Assembly (NCBI RefSeq): GCF_000412185.1
Contig: NZ_ASJA01000019.1
Span: forward strand, 1 to 53,026
Reading direction: 5' to 3'
Length of the DNA: 53,026 nt
DNA from: Euryhalocaulis caribicus
GTDB taxonomy: Bacteria; Pseudomonadota; Alphaproteobacteria; Caulobacterales; Maricaulaceae
Program-made: the position numbers and the translations under genes
The notes under the pieces: model-generated
Databases searched by the model: none
What the model was told of the DNA's origin: nothing
Seen by the model: the letters and a program-made list of their open reading frames with translations, nothing else
Shown here: one piece after another, positions 31,348 through 39,858 of the stretch
Position numbering within the stretch: position 1 is the stretch's first letter
How the letters are laid out: every line of letters begins with the position of its first letter

Positions 31348-32186
31348 GTCTGGATACGCTGCCCGGCGTCCGCGACATGGCCGACGCGCACGGTCTGCTG
31401 GCCCGCAAATCACTGGGTCAGCACTTCCTCTACGACCTGAACGTCACCCGCAAGATTACCCGTCTTGCCGGGCCGCTTGATGGCGCGCGGGTGATGGAGG
31501 TCGGCCCCGGTCCCGGCGGCCTGACCCGCGCCCTGCTGGAAAGCGGCGCGGAAAAGGTCTTTGCCGTAGAAACGGATGAGCGTTTTCTACCGCTGCTGGA
31601 AGACATAAACCGCGCCTCCGGCGGGCGGCTGGACGTGATTCACGCGGACGCTTTGACAGTGAATCCGCGCGATTATCTGGGGGACGGGCCATCCGCAATC
31701 GTCGCGAACCTGCCCTATAATGTCGGAACTCCGCTGCTGACCGGGTGGCTGACGGCCGATCCGCCGCCCGCGCCATCCATGTCCCTGATGTTCCAGAAGG
31801 AGGTCGCGGACCGGATCGCGGCCTCGCCGGGCGGAAAAGACTTCGGAAGGCTGGCTGTTCTGGCGCAGTCGCGGTGCCAGGTTCGGCTTGAAATGACTAT
31901 CCCCGCACGCGCCTTTACGCCTCCGCCCAAGATCGATTCTGCGGTCGTCCGGCTCGATTTCCTGCCGGAATCAGAGCGTTTTTCGGACATTTCCGCACTG
32001 GAAACGGTCACGAAAGCGGCGTTTACGCAGCGTAGAAAGATGCTCCGCAAATCACTTTCAACGCTGGGCGACGCCCATAAACTGCTTGAAATGGCAGAGA
32101 TTTCCCCTGAGACGCGTCCGGAAACGGTGTCTGTGCAGGCGTTTCAGAGGCTCGCGAAAGTCTGGCGCGAATCTATTTCTGGCTGA
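31344..32186 (+). CDS. rsmA: 16S rRNA A1518/A1519 dimethyltransferase
   Basis: KsgA, which dimethylates two adenosines near the 3' end of 16S rRNA late in 30S assembly. The 280-residue protein has KSLGQHFLYDLNVTRKI, the SAM-binding VMEVGPGPGGLTRALL, and the catalytic NLPYNVGTPLLTGWL motif. Its ATG overlaps the pdxA stop (ATGA), and its end overlaps gmk on the other strand by 14 bases. Confidence 0.97.
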   Translation: MSLDTLPGVRDMADAHGLLARKSLGQHFLYDLNVTRKITRLAGPLDGARVMEVGPGPGGLTRALLESGAEKVFAVETDERFLPLLEDINRASGGRLDVIHADALTVNPRDYLGDGPSAIVANLPYNVGTPLLTGWLTADPPPAPSMSLMFQKEVADRIAASPGGKDFGRLAVLAQSRCQVRLEMTIPARAFTPPPKIDSAVVRLDFLPESERFSDISALETVTKAAFTQRRKMLRKSLSTLGDAHKLLEMAEISPETRPETVSVQAFQRLAKVWRESISG

Positions 32187-32817
32187 GAAGCTGGCCGACA
32201 AACTCCGTCAGCCATGTCTGCCGGAAGCGTTTCAGGCGTTCGGCGCGCAGGATCGTGTCCATCTTGGCGGCTGTCGCGTCAAAATCACCGTTCAGCAGGA
32301 CGTAATCATATTCCGCCCAGTGCGTAATTTCGTCCGCGGCGCCTTCCAGACGCCCCTGAATCACCGCGTCCGTGTCCTGTGCGCGCTTTCGCAGACGCGA
32401 TTCCAGCTCCGTCATGGACGGCGGAAGGATGAAAATGGAGACGACATCCTTGTCGCGATGCTGGTGAAGTTGCTGTGCGCCCTGCCAGTCTATGTCCAGC
32501 AGCACGTCGCAACCGCGCTCCAGTATCTCGATAACCGCCTGTTTCGGCGTGCCGTAATAATTGCCGTGGACCTTCGCCCACTCATAAAACCAACCCGCAT
32601 CCTTGCGCTTTTCAAACTCGGATTCGGACAGGAAATGATAGTGAACCCCGTCCTTTTCACCCTCGCGCGGGGGCCGTGTAGTGGCCGAAACGGACAGGGT
32701 GAGCTCCGGATGACGGCTCATCAGCTCCGATGACAGGGATGATTTCCCGGCCCCGCTGGGGCTGGAAACAACCAGAAGCAGGCCGCGGCGGGTCCGGATC
32801 TCGTCCTTATTCGACAT
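32173..32817 (-). CDS. gmk: Guanylate kinase
   Basis: Converts GMP to GDP with ATP. The 214-residue protein has the P-loop SSPSGAGKSSLSSELM near residue 19, the GMP-binding SATTRPPREGEKDGVHYHF and YGTPKQAV segments, and LLDIDWQGAQQL. It starts inside the end of yicC (11-base overlap) and closes a long fab-mltG-yicC-gmk run. Confidence 0.96.
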   Translation of the reverse strand: MSNKDEIRTRRGLLLVVSSPSGAGKSSLSSELMSRHPELTLSVSATTRPPREGEKDGVHYHFLSESEFEKRKDAGWFYEWAKVHGNYYGTPKQAVIEILERGCDVLLDIDWQGAQQLHQHRDKDVVSIFILPPSMTELESRLRKRAQDTDAVIQGRLEGAADEITHWAEYDYVLLNGDFDATAAKMDTILRAERLKRFRQTWLTEFVGQLLSQK

Positions 32818-33688
32818 TGGCCGTCTGCTCTTTCATCTGATCCACCACCGCTTTGAGGTCCAGCCCGATGCGCGTGAGCTCCATATCGGCGGATTTGGAG
32901 CACAGCGTATTGGCTTCACGCATCAATTCCTGGATCTGGAAGTCCAGCTTGCGGCCGCAGGGGGAGCCCTTTTCGATCAACGCCCGAGCCGCTTCAACAT
33001 GGGCGGTGAGGCGATCCAGCTCCTCCCGGACATCCGCTTTCAGGGCCAGCATGGCTGATTCCGTTGCCAGACGCTCCTCCGGCAGGTCGCCTTCCAGCAG
33101 ATCGGCCAGCGCGGTTTTGATACGGTCCCGGATCGCAGCGGGTTGCGCCCCGGCGCTGCGGGCGGCCTTTTCCGCCAGCGTTTCGACCGAGGAAAGGTGG
33201 TCAAGCAGAACGGTTTTCAGCGCCGCGCCTTCGCCTGCGCGCCCTTCCGCCAGCTCCGACAACGCGGTTTTCAGACCATCAAGCAACGTGGAATCGAGCG
33301 CCTTCAGAGCCTCTTCGTCATCGCTTTCCTCAGCGGAGAGCAACATTCCCGGCAGGCCCAGCAAGCCATCCAGCCGCGGTTTGGCGACCTTTCCGCTCTC
33401 GATCAGCGGGCCGGCGGCGTCCAGAAGGGCGTTTAGCGCGTCTTCATTGACCGCGGGCTGCGCCTGGGACGCGTCCTGACGAAGCTGCAGATTGGCCTGG
33501 ATGGAGCCGCGCGCGAAGGTTTTGCGGATCATTTCCCGCGCGGCCGGCTCCAGTCTTTCATGGCCGCCGGGCAGGCGCAGGCGCGCATCCAGCCCCTTGC
33601 CGTTGACGCTGCGGACCTCCCAGCGCCAGACCAGCGCGCCGGCCACGCCATCGGCGCGCCCAAAACCGGTCATTCCGTTCAGGCTCAC
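32807..33688 (-). CDS. YicC-family endoribonuclease
   Basis: The family was long unassigned; E. coli YicC has been shown to be an endoribonuclease, acting in small-RNA turnover. The 293-residue protein has the YicC N-terminal MTGFGRADG...WEVRSVNGKGLDARLRLPGG and the C-terminal DUF1732 segment (RKLDFQIQELMREANTLCSKSADMELTRIGLDLKAVVDQMKEQ). GTG start in a 4-base overlap with mltG. The yicC-gmk pairing is widespread. Confidence 0.93.
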   Translation of the reverse strand: MSLNGMTGFGRADGVAGALVWRWEVRSVNGKGLDARLRLPGGHERLEPAAREMIRKTFARGSIQANLQLRQDASQAQPAVNEDALNALLDAAGPLIESGKVAKPRLDGLLGLPGMLLSAEESDDEEALKALDSTLLDGLKTALSELAEGRAGEGAALKTVLLDHLSSVETLAEKAARSAGAQPAAIRDRIKTALADLLEGDLPEERLATESAMLALKADVREELDRLTAHVEAARALIEKGSPCGRKLDFQIQELMREANTLCSKSADMELTRIGLDLKAVVDQMKEQTANVE

Positions 33689-34716
33689 CGGCGGCGCTCC
33701 CGTTCAATCTGGCGCCACCGCGCGACATTGCGTTGATGTTCGCGATAGCTGGACGCGAAAACATGCCCGCCCGTGCCGTCTGCCACAAAAAACAGATCAT
33801 CGGTTTCCGGCGGATTGAGAACCGCCCGGATCGCATCCGCGCCGGGATTGGCGATCGGCGTCTTGGGAAGGCCGGTAATCTGGTAGGTATTCCAGTCTGT
33901 TACGGCATCAATTTCCGAACGCCGGATGCCCCGGCCGAGGGGGCGTCCCTGCGTTACGCCGTAAATGATCGTGGGGTCGCTTTCCAGCTTCATGCCGCGC
34001 TTGAGGCGGTTCACGAAAACGCCGGCCACGTGGGGCCGTTCAGCCGCGATTCCGGTCTCTTTCTCGACAACCGAGGCCAGAATGATGGCCTCTTCCTGTG
34101 TCTGGAAGGGCAAGTCCGGGTCACGGGCGGCCCATAAATCGGCCAGAAGCCGGTCCTGAGCGGCCCGCATCTTGTCCAGCAAAGCCGCACGGTCCGTCCC
34201 GCGCTGGACCATATAGGTCTCGGGCAGGATCGTGCCCTCTGCCGGCGGCTCCACCGGATCGCCGCTCAGCACGTCGGCTTCATTGATGATGTCGGCGACC
34301 ATGACGCTGGGCCAGCCTTCCGGAATGGTTACCGGATGCTGCAACACCCGCCCCTCGCGGATCTGGCGGTAGAGATCGTTTATGCTGGCGCCGGACGGGA
34401 AGGCGTATTCGCCGGCTTTCAGGGCGTTTTCACCGCCATCGATTCGCACCGCCCATTCGAAGAATCGCGCATCGGTAACCGCGCCCTCCGCTTCCAGCGT
34501 ATCGGCAATACGGCCAAGGTGGGAGCCGCGCTCCAGCACCACGATCCGGGGCTGGTTATCGGGCGTTTGCGGCCCGTTTTCAGCAATCTTGTTGTTGAAC
34601 CAGGCGTAGCCGGCAAGGCCCGCGCCCGCGATGGCGACAGCCAGCACAATCGCCGTGACCAGGAAGGTCAGGAAAATCCGGAAACCGCCCCGGCCGCGCT
34701 TGGGCTTTTCGCTCAC
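33685..34716 (-). CDS. mltG: Endolytic transglycosylase MltG
   Basis: Inner-membrane enzyme that cuts nascent peptidoglycan strands. The 343-residue protein has an N-terminal membrane anchor (about residues 12-34, FLTFLVTAIVLAVAIAGAGLAGYAW), a LysM-like segment, and the YceG domain with the catalytic glutamate in ASVVEKETG. LESDPTIIYG and the C-terminal ATGGHVFA-like segment DGTGGHVFASSYREHQRN support the call. It overlaps fabF and yicC by 4 bases each. Confidence 0.94.
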   Translation of the reverse strand: MSEKPKRGRGGFRIFLTFLVTAIVLAVAIAGAGLAGYAWFNNKIAENGPQTPDNQPRIVVLERGSHLGRIADTLEAEGAVTDARFFEWAVRIDGGENALKAGEYAFPSGASINDLYRQIREGRVLQHPVTIPEGWPSVMVADIINEADVLSGDPVEPPAEGTILPETYMVQRGTDRAALLDKMRAAQDRLLADLWAARDPDLPFQTQEEAIILASVVEKETGIAAERPHVAGVFVNRLKRGMKLESDPTIIYGVTQGRPLGRGIRRSEIDAVTDWNTYQITGLPKTPIANPGADAIRAVLNPPETDDLFFVADGTGGHVFASSYREHQRNVARWRQIERERRR

Positions 34717-36002
34717 GACGGAGCGACTAGCACCACCGAGGCGTTGGTGCCGCCGAACCCGAAGGAGTTCGAAAGCGCCGCCTTGACGGGCTTCTCAACC
34801 TTTTTATTCGGGGCCAGATTGATCCGCGACTCAACGGACGGATTGTCCAGATTGATGGTCGGCGGACAGACGCCGTCACGGATCGCCAGCGCGCAGAACG
34901 CGCCTTCCACAGCCCCCGCAGCGCCCAGCAAGTGGCCGATGGAGGACTTTGTGGAGGACATAACCAGATCGGCGCTGGCGGCTTCGCCGAACAGTCGCTC
35001 GACAGCCCGCAATTCGATCTCGTCGCCCAGCGGGGTCGAGGTGCCGTGCGCATTGATGTAATCGATGTCGCCCGGAGCCAGCCCGGCGTCCTCCAGGGCC
35101 GCCTTCATGGAGCGGTACCCGCCATCGCCATCCTCGGCCGGGGCCGTGATGTGATGGGCGTCGCCCGAAAGGCCGTAACCCACTACTTCGGCGTAGATCT
35201 TCGCGCCGCGCGCCTTGGCGTGCTCCATTTCTTCAAGCACGAGAATGCCGGCGCCTTCGCCCATCACGAAACCGTCGCGGTCCTTGTCATAGGGACGCGA
35301 GGCCTCCGTCGGGCGGTCGTTGAAATGCGTGGACAGCGCGCGGCAGCCCACGAACGAGGCGATGCCCAGACGGCAAATCGCCGCCTCCGCGCCGCCTGTA
35401 ATCATCACGTCCGCATCGCCCCGCTGAATGAAGCGGCTGGCGTCGCCAATGGCGTGCGCGCCCGTGGAACAGGCCGTCACCACGGCGTGGTTCGGACCCT
35501 TGAAGCCGTAACGGATGGAAACCTGACCGGAGGCCAGATTGATCAGGAGCGAGGGAATCACGAACGGGCCGATCCGGCGCGGTCCGCTTTTCTCCAGCTC
35601 CAGCGCCGCGTCATTGATGGTCTGGAGACCGCCAATGCCGGAGCCGATCAGAACACCGGTGCGCAAACGCGATTCTTCATCCTCTGGCGTCCAGTTCGCG
35701 TCCTTGACCGCCTGATCGGCGGCCGCGATGGCGTAGAGGATAAATTCATCGACCCGGCGTTGCTCTTTCGAGGAAAGAGTCTGTTCCGGGTCGAAAACGC
35801 CGGCCATGTCAGCCGCGCCGCCGCCGCGCCCGTCAACGCGCGGCACCTGGGCCGCGATCTGACAGGCGAGGTCGGACGCTTCGAAATTTTCGATTTTGTT
35901 GGCCCCGGACCGCCCTTCAAGAAGGCGCGACCAAGTCTCTTCGACGCCCGTTGCGAGCGGCGTGACAAGGCCCAGTCCGGTAACCGCAACGCGGCGTTTC
36001 AT
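34713..36002 (-). CDS. fabF: 3-oxoacyl-ACP synthase II
   Basis: Elongating condensing enzyme of type II fatty-acid synthesis. The 429-residue protein has the start MKRRVAVTGLGLVTPL, the active-site cysteine at residue 178 in VTACSTGAHAIG, and the two catalytic histidine segments NAHGTSTPLGDEIE and IGHLLGAAGAVE, ending with the FGGTNAS motif. It follows acpP after 21 bases. Confidence 0.97.
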   Translation of the reverse strand: MKRRVAVTGLGLVTPLATGVEETWSRLLEGRSGANKIENFEASDLACQIAAQVPRVDGRGGGAADMAGVFDPEQTLSSKEQRRVDEFILYAIAAADQAVKDANWTPEDEESRLRTGVLIGSGIGGLQTINDAALELEKSGPRRIGPFVIPSLLINLASGQVSIRYGFKGPNHAVVTACSTGAHAIGDASRFIQRGDADVMITGGAEAAICRLGIASFVGCRALSTHFNDRPTEASRPYDKDRDGFVMGEGAGILVLEEMEHAKARGAKIYAEVVGYGLSGDAHHITAPAEDGDGGYRSMKAALEDAGLAPGDIDYINAHGTSTPLGDEIELRAVERLFGEAASADLVMSSTKSSIGHLLGAAGAVEGAFCALAIRDGVCPPTINLDNPSVESRINLAPNKKVEKPVKAALSNSFGFGGTNASVVLVAPS

Positions 36003-36023
36003 GATCGAGGCTAACGCGTCTGC

Positions 36024-36257
36024 TTATTTCTTTTCTTCGATGTATTTAACGGCGTCGCCGACCGTCTGGATGTGCTCGGCTGCGTCGTCCGGGATCTCGA
36101 TGTCGAATTCTTCCTCGAACGCCATGACCAGTTCGACATTGTCGAGCGAGTCCGCGCCGAGGTCGTCGATGAAGCTGGCTTCCGGCTTCACCTTGTCTTC
36201 TTCAACGTCGAGATGCTCGACAACAATCTTCTTAACGCGCTCCTGAACGTCAGACAT
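36024..36257 (-). CDS. acpP: Acyl carrier protein
   Basis: Carries growing acyl chains on a phosphopantetheine arm. The 77-residue acidic protein has the attachment serine S37 in [20 protein letters not shown] gap of 168 bases separates it from fabG upstream, with an inverted repeat GCCGG/CCGGC near 36289-36304, so it may have its own promoter as acpP often does. Confidence 0.98.
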   Translation of the reverse strand: MSDVQERVKKIVVEHLDVEEDKVKPEASFIDDLGADSLDNVELVMAFEEEFDIEIPDDAAEHIQTVGDAVKYIEEKK

Positions 36258-36425
36258 ATCAAACCTCTGCTGTGTTTATTGAAGACGCCGGTCTAGGCCG
36301 GCCTTTTCCCTGAGGCGACCGCGCGGACTGCAATCCTGTGACCGCGTGATCTGTGTTTCGATTTGTGGCTTACCATGCCTTTTCCAGCTTGACCAGCAAG
36401 CCCGAATGGCGCCTCGCAAGGCGCT

Positions 36426-37163
36426 TTATATCATCGCCATGCCGCCATTCACATGCAGTGTCTGGCCCGTGACATAGCCCGCCTCCTCGCTGGCCAGATA
36501 AACGGCGGCGGAGGCGATCTCGTCTCCCGTGCCCAAACGGCCCGAGGGGATTTTCTGCAGGATGGCGTCGCGCTGCGTCTCGTTCAGCTCGTCGGTCATG
36601 GGCGATGCAATAAAGCCCGGCGCGATGCAGTTCACCGTCACGCCGCGGCTGGCGACTTCCTGCGCCAGCGATTTCGAGAAGCCGATCATGCCGGCCTTGG
36701 AGGCCGCATAATTGGCCTGTCCCGGATTTCCCGTGACGCCGACAATGGAGGTGATTCCGATGATCCGGCCCCAGCGCCCCTTCATCATGCCGCGCATGGC
36801 GGCCTTGGAGAGACGGTAATAGGCCTCGAGATTCACCTTGATGACCGTCTCCCAGTCATCGTCCTTCATCCGCATCAGCAGCTGGTCGCGGGTGACGCCG
36901 GCATTGGAGATCAGAATATCCAGCCCGCCCATCATTTCGGACGCCTGCCCCGGCAGAGCATCCACGGAGGCGGGATCGGAGAGATTGCATGGCGCGACAT
37001 GGGTGCGCTCGCCCAGATCCTTCGCCACGTCCTGCAGCTTTTCCTCGCGCGTGCCGGACAGCGCGACCTCGGCGCCCGCGGCGTGAAGCGCCCTGGCGAT
37101 AGAGCCGCCAAGGCCGCCGGTCGCGCCGGTGACCAGCGCGAGTTTTCCAGTCAGGTCAAACAT
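36426..37163 (-). CDS. fabG: 3-oxoacyl-ACP reductase
   Basis: NADPH-dependent reduction of 3-oxoacyl-ACP. The 245-residue short-chain dehydrogenase has the cofactor loop TGATGGLGGS (residues 14-23), the NAG motif in ISNAGVTRD, and the catalytic YAASKAG. The context between fabD and acpP supports FabG over other SDR enzymes. A 6-bp GC hairpin (36409-36424) sits right after its stop without a T-run. Confidence 0.96.
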   Translation of the reverse strand: MFDLTGKLALVTGATGGLGGSIARALHAAGAEVALSGTREEKLQDVAKDLGERTHVAPCNLSDPASVDALPGQASEMMGGLDILISNAGVTRDQLLMRMKDDDWETVIKVNLEAYYRLSKAAMRGMMKGRWGRIIGITSIVGVTGNPGQANYAASKAGMIGFSKSLAQEVASRGVTVNCIAPGFIASPMTDELNETQRDAILQKIPSGRLGTGDEIASAAVYLASEEAGYVTGQTLHVNGGMAMI

Positions 37164-37189
37164 GTTGTTGCTCCGATTTTTTTCGGGTT

Positions 37190-38128
37190 CTAGAGCGATT
37201 CAGCGAAAGCCTCGAGTTCCTCGGGCTTGTTGATCGTGGTCAGGGTGGCCGACGGCGCGATGCGCTTCACCATGCCGGTCAGCACCTTGCCGGCCCCGAC
37301 CTCGATGAACTGGTCCACGCCCGATTCCGACATCCATTCCACGCTTTCGCGCCAGCGAACCCGGCCGGTGACCTGTTCGACCAGCAGCTTGGCGATCCGT
37401 TCCGGATCGTCTTCCGAGTGCGCGCTGACATTGGACACAATCGGCGCTTTCAACATGCGGAAGCGCACGCTGTTCAGGGCCGCCTGCATTTCCTCCGCCG
37501 CGGGGCGCATCAGGGCGCAGTGGAAAGGCGCGGAAACCGGCAGCAGCATCGCCTTCTTCACGCCCAGGCTCTTGGCCGCGTCCAGCGCGCGCTCGACCGC
37601 CGGCTTGGAGCCGGAAATCACGATCTGGCCCGGCGCGTTGTCATTGGCGATTTCGCAAACGCCCATATTGGAGCCGGCGGCGCAGGCCCGGTTGGCCTGA
37701 TCGTAATCGGCGCCCAGCAGGGCCGCCATGGCGCCCTCGCCCACCGGCGCGGCGCGTTGCATGGCCTCGCCCCGGCGTTTGAGCAGCTGGGCGGTTTCGC
37801 CGATCGACAGGGCGTCGGCCGCGGCCAGCGCGGAATATTCGCCCAGGGAATGGCCGGCCAGATAGTCAAAGCGCTGGGCGCGGACATGGAATTCCTTGTG
37901 CAAGGCGTTGATGGCCGCGAGGCTGACCGCCATCAGGGCGGGCTGGGCGTTTTCGGTGAGGCGCAGCTCGTCCTCGGGGCCTTCGCTGATCAGCTTGAAA
38001 AGCTTCTGGTCCAGGGCGTCGTCGACCTCGTCAAAGACCTCCCGGGCGGACTTGAAGCTGTTGGCCAGATCCACGCCCATGCCGACGTGTTGACTGCCCT
38101 GCCCCGGAAAAATCAAAGCCATGCCCAT
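37190..38128 (-). CDS. fabD: Malonyl-CoA--ACP transacylase
   Basis: Loads malonyl groups on ACP. From ATG 38128 the protein has 312 residues, the usual length. GAGGCGAG lies upstream, and the family N terminus MALIFPGQGSQHVGMG follows. The active serine is S94 in AGHSLGEYSA. An in-frame start at 38179 would add 17 non-homologous residues. It is first in the fabD-fabG-acpP-fabF series and diverges from rpsF. Confidence 0.96.
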   Translation of the reverse strand: MGMALIFPGQGSQHVGMGVDLANSFKSAREVFDEVDDALDQKLFKLISEGPEDELRLTENAQPALMAVSLAAINALHKEFHVRAQRFDYLAGHSLGEYSALAAADALSIGETAQLLKRRGEAMQRAAPVGEGAMAALLGADYDQANRACAAGSNMGVCEIANDNAPGQIVISGSKPAVERALDAAKSLGVKKAMLLPVSAPFHCALMRPAAEEMQAALNSVRFRMLKAPIVSNVSAHSEDDPERIAKLLVEQVTGRVRWRESVEWMSESGVDQFIEVGAGKVLTGMVKRIAPSATLTTINKPEELEAFAESL

Positions 38129-38215
38129 AATCGCCGTCTCGCCTCGCTGTTTCGTATTGTTGGAAAAGGGTTCTAGCACGCGCCGGGCGGGCGGCTAAAG
38201 CACAGTTCATACGCC

Positions 38216-38243
38216 TTGAAATAGATTCGGCGACATGTATAAC
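38216..38243 (+). promoter_or_regulatory. Vegetative promoter of the rpsF operon
   Basis: TTGAAA (38216-38221) and TATAAC (38238-38243) are separated by 16 bases, a good sigma-70-type promoter. Transcription should begin near 38250, giving a leader of about 137 bases before rpsF. Confidence 0.65.
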
Positions 38244-38261
38244 CCCGCGCTTCACAAAGGA

Positions 38262-38369
38262 AACCGTGGTCTGCCTCCATTGGTCAAAGTCCGTCGCGTG
38301 GTGCGGCGGCGGGATGCGCAGAGCCAACGCGGGATTTCAGGCTTTCCCTGGCCTGCCTGCGCCACGGTT
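38262..38369 (+). promoter_or_regulatory. Structured 5' leader of rpsF, candidate autoregulatory element
   Basis: AACCGTGG (38262-38269) pairs perfectly with CCACGGTT (38362-38369). Inside are CGCGTGG (38295-38301) with CCAACGCG (38324-38331, one bulged A), and CAGGC/GCCTG (38338-38342 and 38351-38355) around an 8-base loop. The outer stem ends 17 bases before the rpsF start. S6:S18 is known to bind a leader motif in its own mRNA in many bacteria. I infer a similar role but have not identified the CCG-bulge motif with confidence. Confidence 0.42.
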
Positions 38370-38386
38370 CAATGAAAGGGTGAAGC

Positions 38387-38737
38387 ATGCCGCTTTACGA
38401 GCATGTCCTGATCGCGCGTCAGGATATTTCTCCCCAACAGGTCGACGAGATCGTTGAGGGACTGAAGTCCGACATCGAAGGCGCTGGCGGCTCGGTCAAG
38501 AAGACCGAGTACTGGGGTCTCCGCAGCCTGGCTTTCCGCATCAACAAGAACCGCAAGGGCCACTACGCCTTGATCGGCATGGAAGCGCCGACAGACTTCA
38601 TCGAGGAAATGGAGCGCAAGCTGCGCATCCACGATGACGTGCTGCGCTACATGACCGTCAAGGTGGACGAGATCGACGAGGAAGAGCCCTCCGCGATCCT
38701 GTCCAAGCGCGACACCGGCAAGAAACGCCGCGACTAG
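38387..38737 (+). CDS. rpsF: 30S ribosomal protein S6
   Basis: Binds 16S rRNA in the 30S platform with S18. The 116-residue protein has the start MPLYEHVLIARQDIS, the GLRSLAFRINKNRKGHY core and a basic tail (KRDTGKKRRD). AAAGGGTG precedes the ATG. It is first in rpsF-rpsR-rplI, with rpsR 16 bases downstream. Confidence 0.98.
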   Translation: MPLYEHVLIARQDISPQQVDEIVEGLKSDIEGAGGSVKKTEYWGLRSLAFRINKNRKGHYALIGMEAPTDFIEEMERKLRIHDDVLRYMTVKVDEIDEEEPSAILSKRDTGKKRRD

Positions 38738-38753
38738 GAAAGGCTAGAAAATC

Positions 38754-39014
38754 ATGGCGAAATCAGACGTCAGCATTGAAAACCTTCCCGCGCGCCGCTC
38801 GTTCCAGCGCCGCCGGAAAGTGTGCCCGTTCTCCGGCGAGAACGCGCCGAAGATCGACTATAAAGACCCGAAACTGCTGGGCCGCTATGTGTCCGAGCGC
38901 GGCAAGATCGTGCCCGCGCGCATCACCGCGGTTTCGGCGAAGCCTCAACGTGAGCTGGCCCGCGCCATCAAGCGCGCGCGCTATCTGGCGCTGATGCCGT
39001 ACTCCAGCCAGTAG
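38754..39014 (+). CDS. rpsR: 30S ribosomal protein S18
   Basis: Partner of S6 on the 30S platform. The 86-residue protein has [20 protein letters not shown], the [35 protein letters not shown] core and a short N-terminal extension. GAAAGG is upstream. Confidence 0.98.
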   Translation: MAKSDVSIENLPARRSFQRRRKVCPFSGENAPKIDYKDPKLLGRYVSERGKIVPARITAVSAKPQRELARAIKRARYLALMPYSSQ

Positions 39015-39029
39015 GGAAGGACAAAGACC

Positions 39030-39722
39030 ATGGAAGTCGTACTTCTCGAACGCGTGGAAAACCTCGGCGGCATGGGCGAAGTCGTCCGCGTCAAGCCGGG
39101 TTACGCCCGCAACTTCCTGCTGCCGCAGAACAAGGCGCTGCGCGCGACCAAGGCCAATATCGAGCGGTTCGAGCGTGAACGCGACGCCCTCGAAAAGCTG
39201 AACGACGAGCGCAAGGCCGAAGCCCAGACCGACGCCGACAAGATCGACGGCAAGGACTTCATCCTGATCCGTCAGGCCGGCGACACGGGCCAGCTTTATG
39301 GCTCCGTTTCTTCCCGCGACATCGCCGATGCGGTGACCGGGGAAGGCCACAAGGTCGCCCGTTCGCAGGTCAAGCTGGACATCCCGATCAAGACCATCGG
39401 CGTCTACGAGATCGAGATCCGCCTGCATCCGGAAGTCTCCGCGACGATCCGCATCAATGTGGCGCGCACGGCTGACGAAGCCGAGCGTCAGGCCGAAGGC
39501 GAGGACATCATCGCCGCCGAGCGTGACGAAGACCGCGCCGCGGCCATCGCCGAGAAGACCGGCCTTTCCGAAGAGGAAGCGGCCGAAATCTTCGAGGAAG
39601 GCGCCGAGCCTGAAGAACTCACCGCCGCCGAAGGCGACGTTGAGGGCGAAGGCGAGGAAGCCGAGGCGGAAACCGCCGAGGCCGACGCTGAAGATGCTGA
39701 CGAAGTTGAGGACAAATCCTGA
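39030..39722 (+). CDS. rplI: 50S ribosomal protein L9 with long acidic C-terminal extension
   Basis: Binds 23S rRNA near the L1 stalk. Residues 1-150 are a complete L9 ([32 protein letters not shown], long connecting helix, C-terminal domain ending about [10 protein letters not shown]). The rest, up to residue 230, is an acidic low-complexity tail dominated by Glu, Asp and Ala. E. coli L9 is about 149 residues, so about 80 are extra. Extended L9 tails are known in alphaproteobacteria; the job of the tail is unknown. A terminator follows the gene. Confidence 0.96.
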   Translation: MEVVLLERVENLGGMGEVVRVKPGYARNFLLPQNKALRATKANIERFERERDALEKLNDERKAEAQTDADKIDGKDFILIRQAGDTGQLYGSVSSRDIADAVTGEGHKVARSQVKLDIPIKTIGVYEIEIRLHPEVSATIRINVARTADEAERQAEGEDIIAAERDEDRAAAIAEKTGLSEEEAAEIFEEGAEPEELTAAEGDVEGEGEEAEAETAEADAEDADEVEDKS

Positions 39723-39755
39723 GTTAGGGATTTGCCAGCAGCTTTAAGACGTTAA

Positions 39756-39788
39756 GGCGGGTCCCTAACCGGGCCCGCCTTTTCTCTT
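39756..39788 (+). terminator. Rho-independent terminator after rplI
   Basis: GGCGGGTCC (39756-39764) pairs with GGGCCCGCC (39771-39779) with one T-G wobble and a 6-base loop, followed by TTTTCTCTTT. It ends the rpsF-rpsR-rplI operon before dnaB. Confidence 0.85.
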
Positions 39789-39858
39789 TGCAGAACAATC
39801 CACAGGCTCTCTGCGCGCGGAATTTTCCGTGACGCGGGAAAGGCGTCATAACAAGTCC

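Noticed and set aside
36409-36424. GCGCCT-loop-AGGCGC hairpin just after the fabG stop
   Set aside because: A perfect 6-bp stem, but no T-run follows on the fabG strand, so I do not call it a terminator.
39796-39804. CAATCCACA upstream of dnaB as a DnaA box
   Set aside because: It differs from TTATNCACA at two positions and is alone; no cluster or AT-rich region supports an origin or DnaA control.
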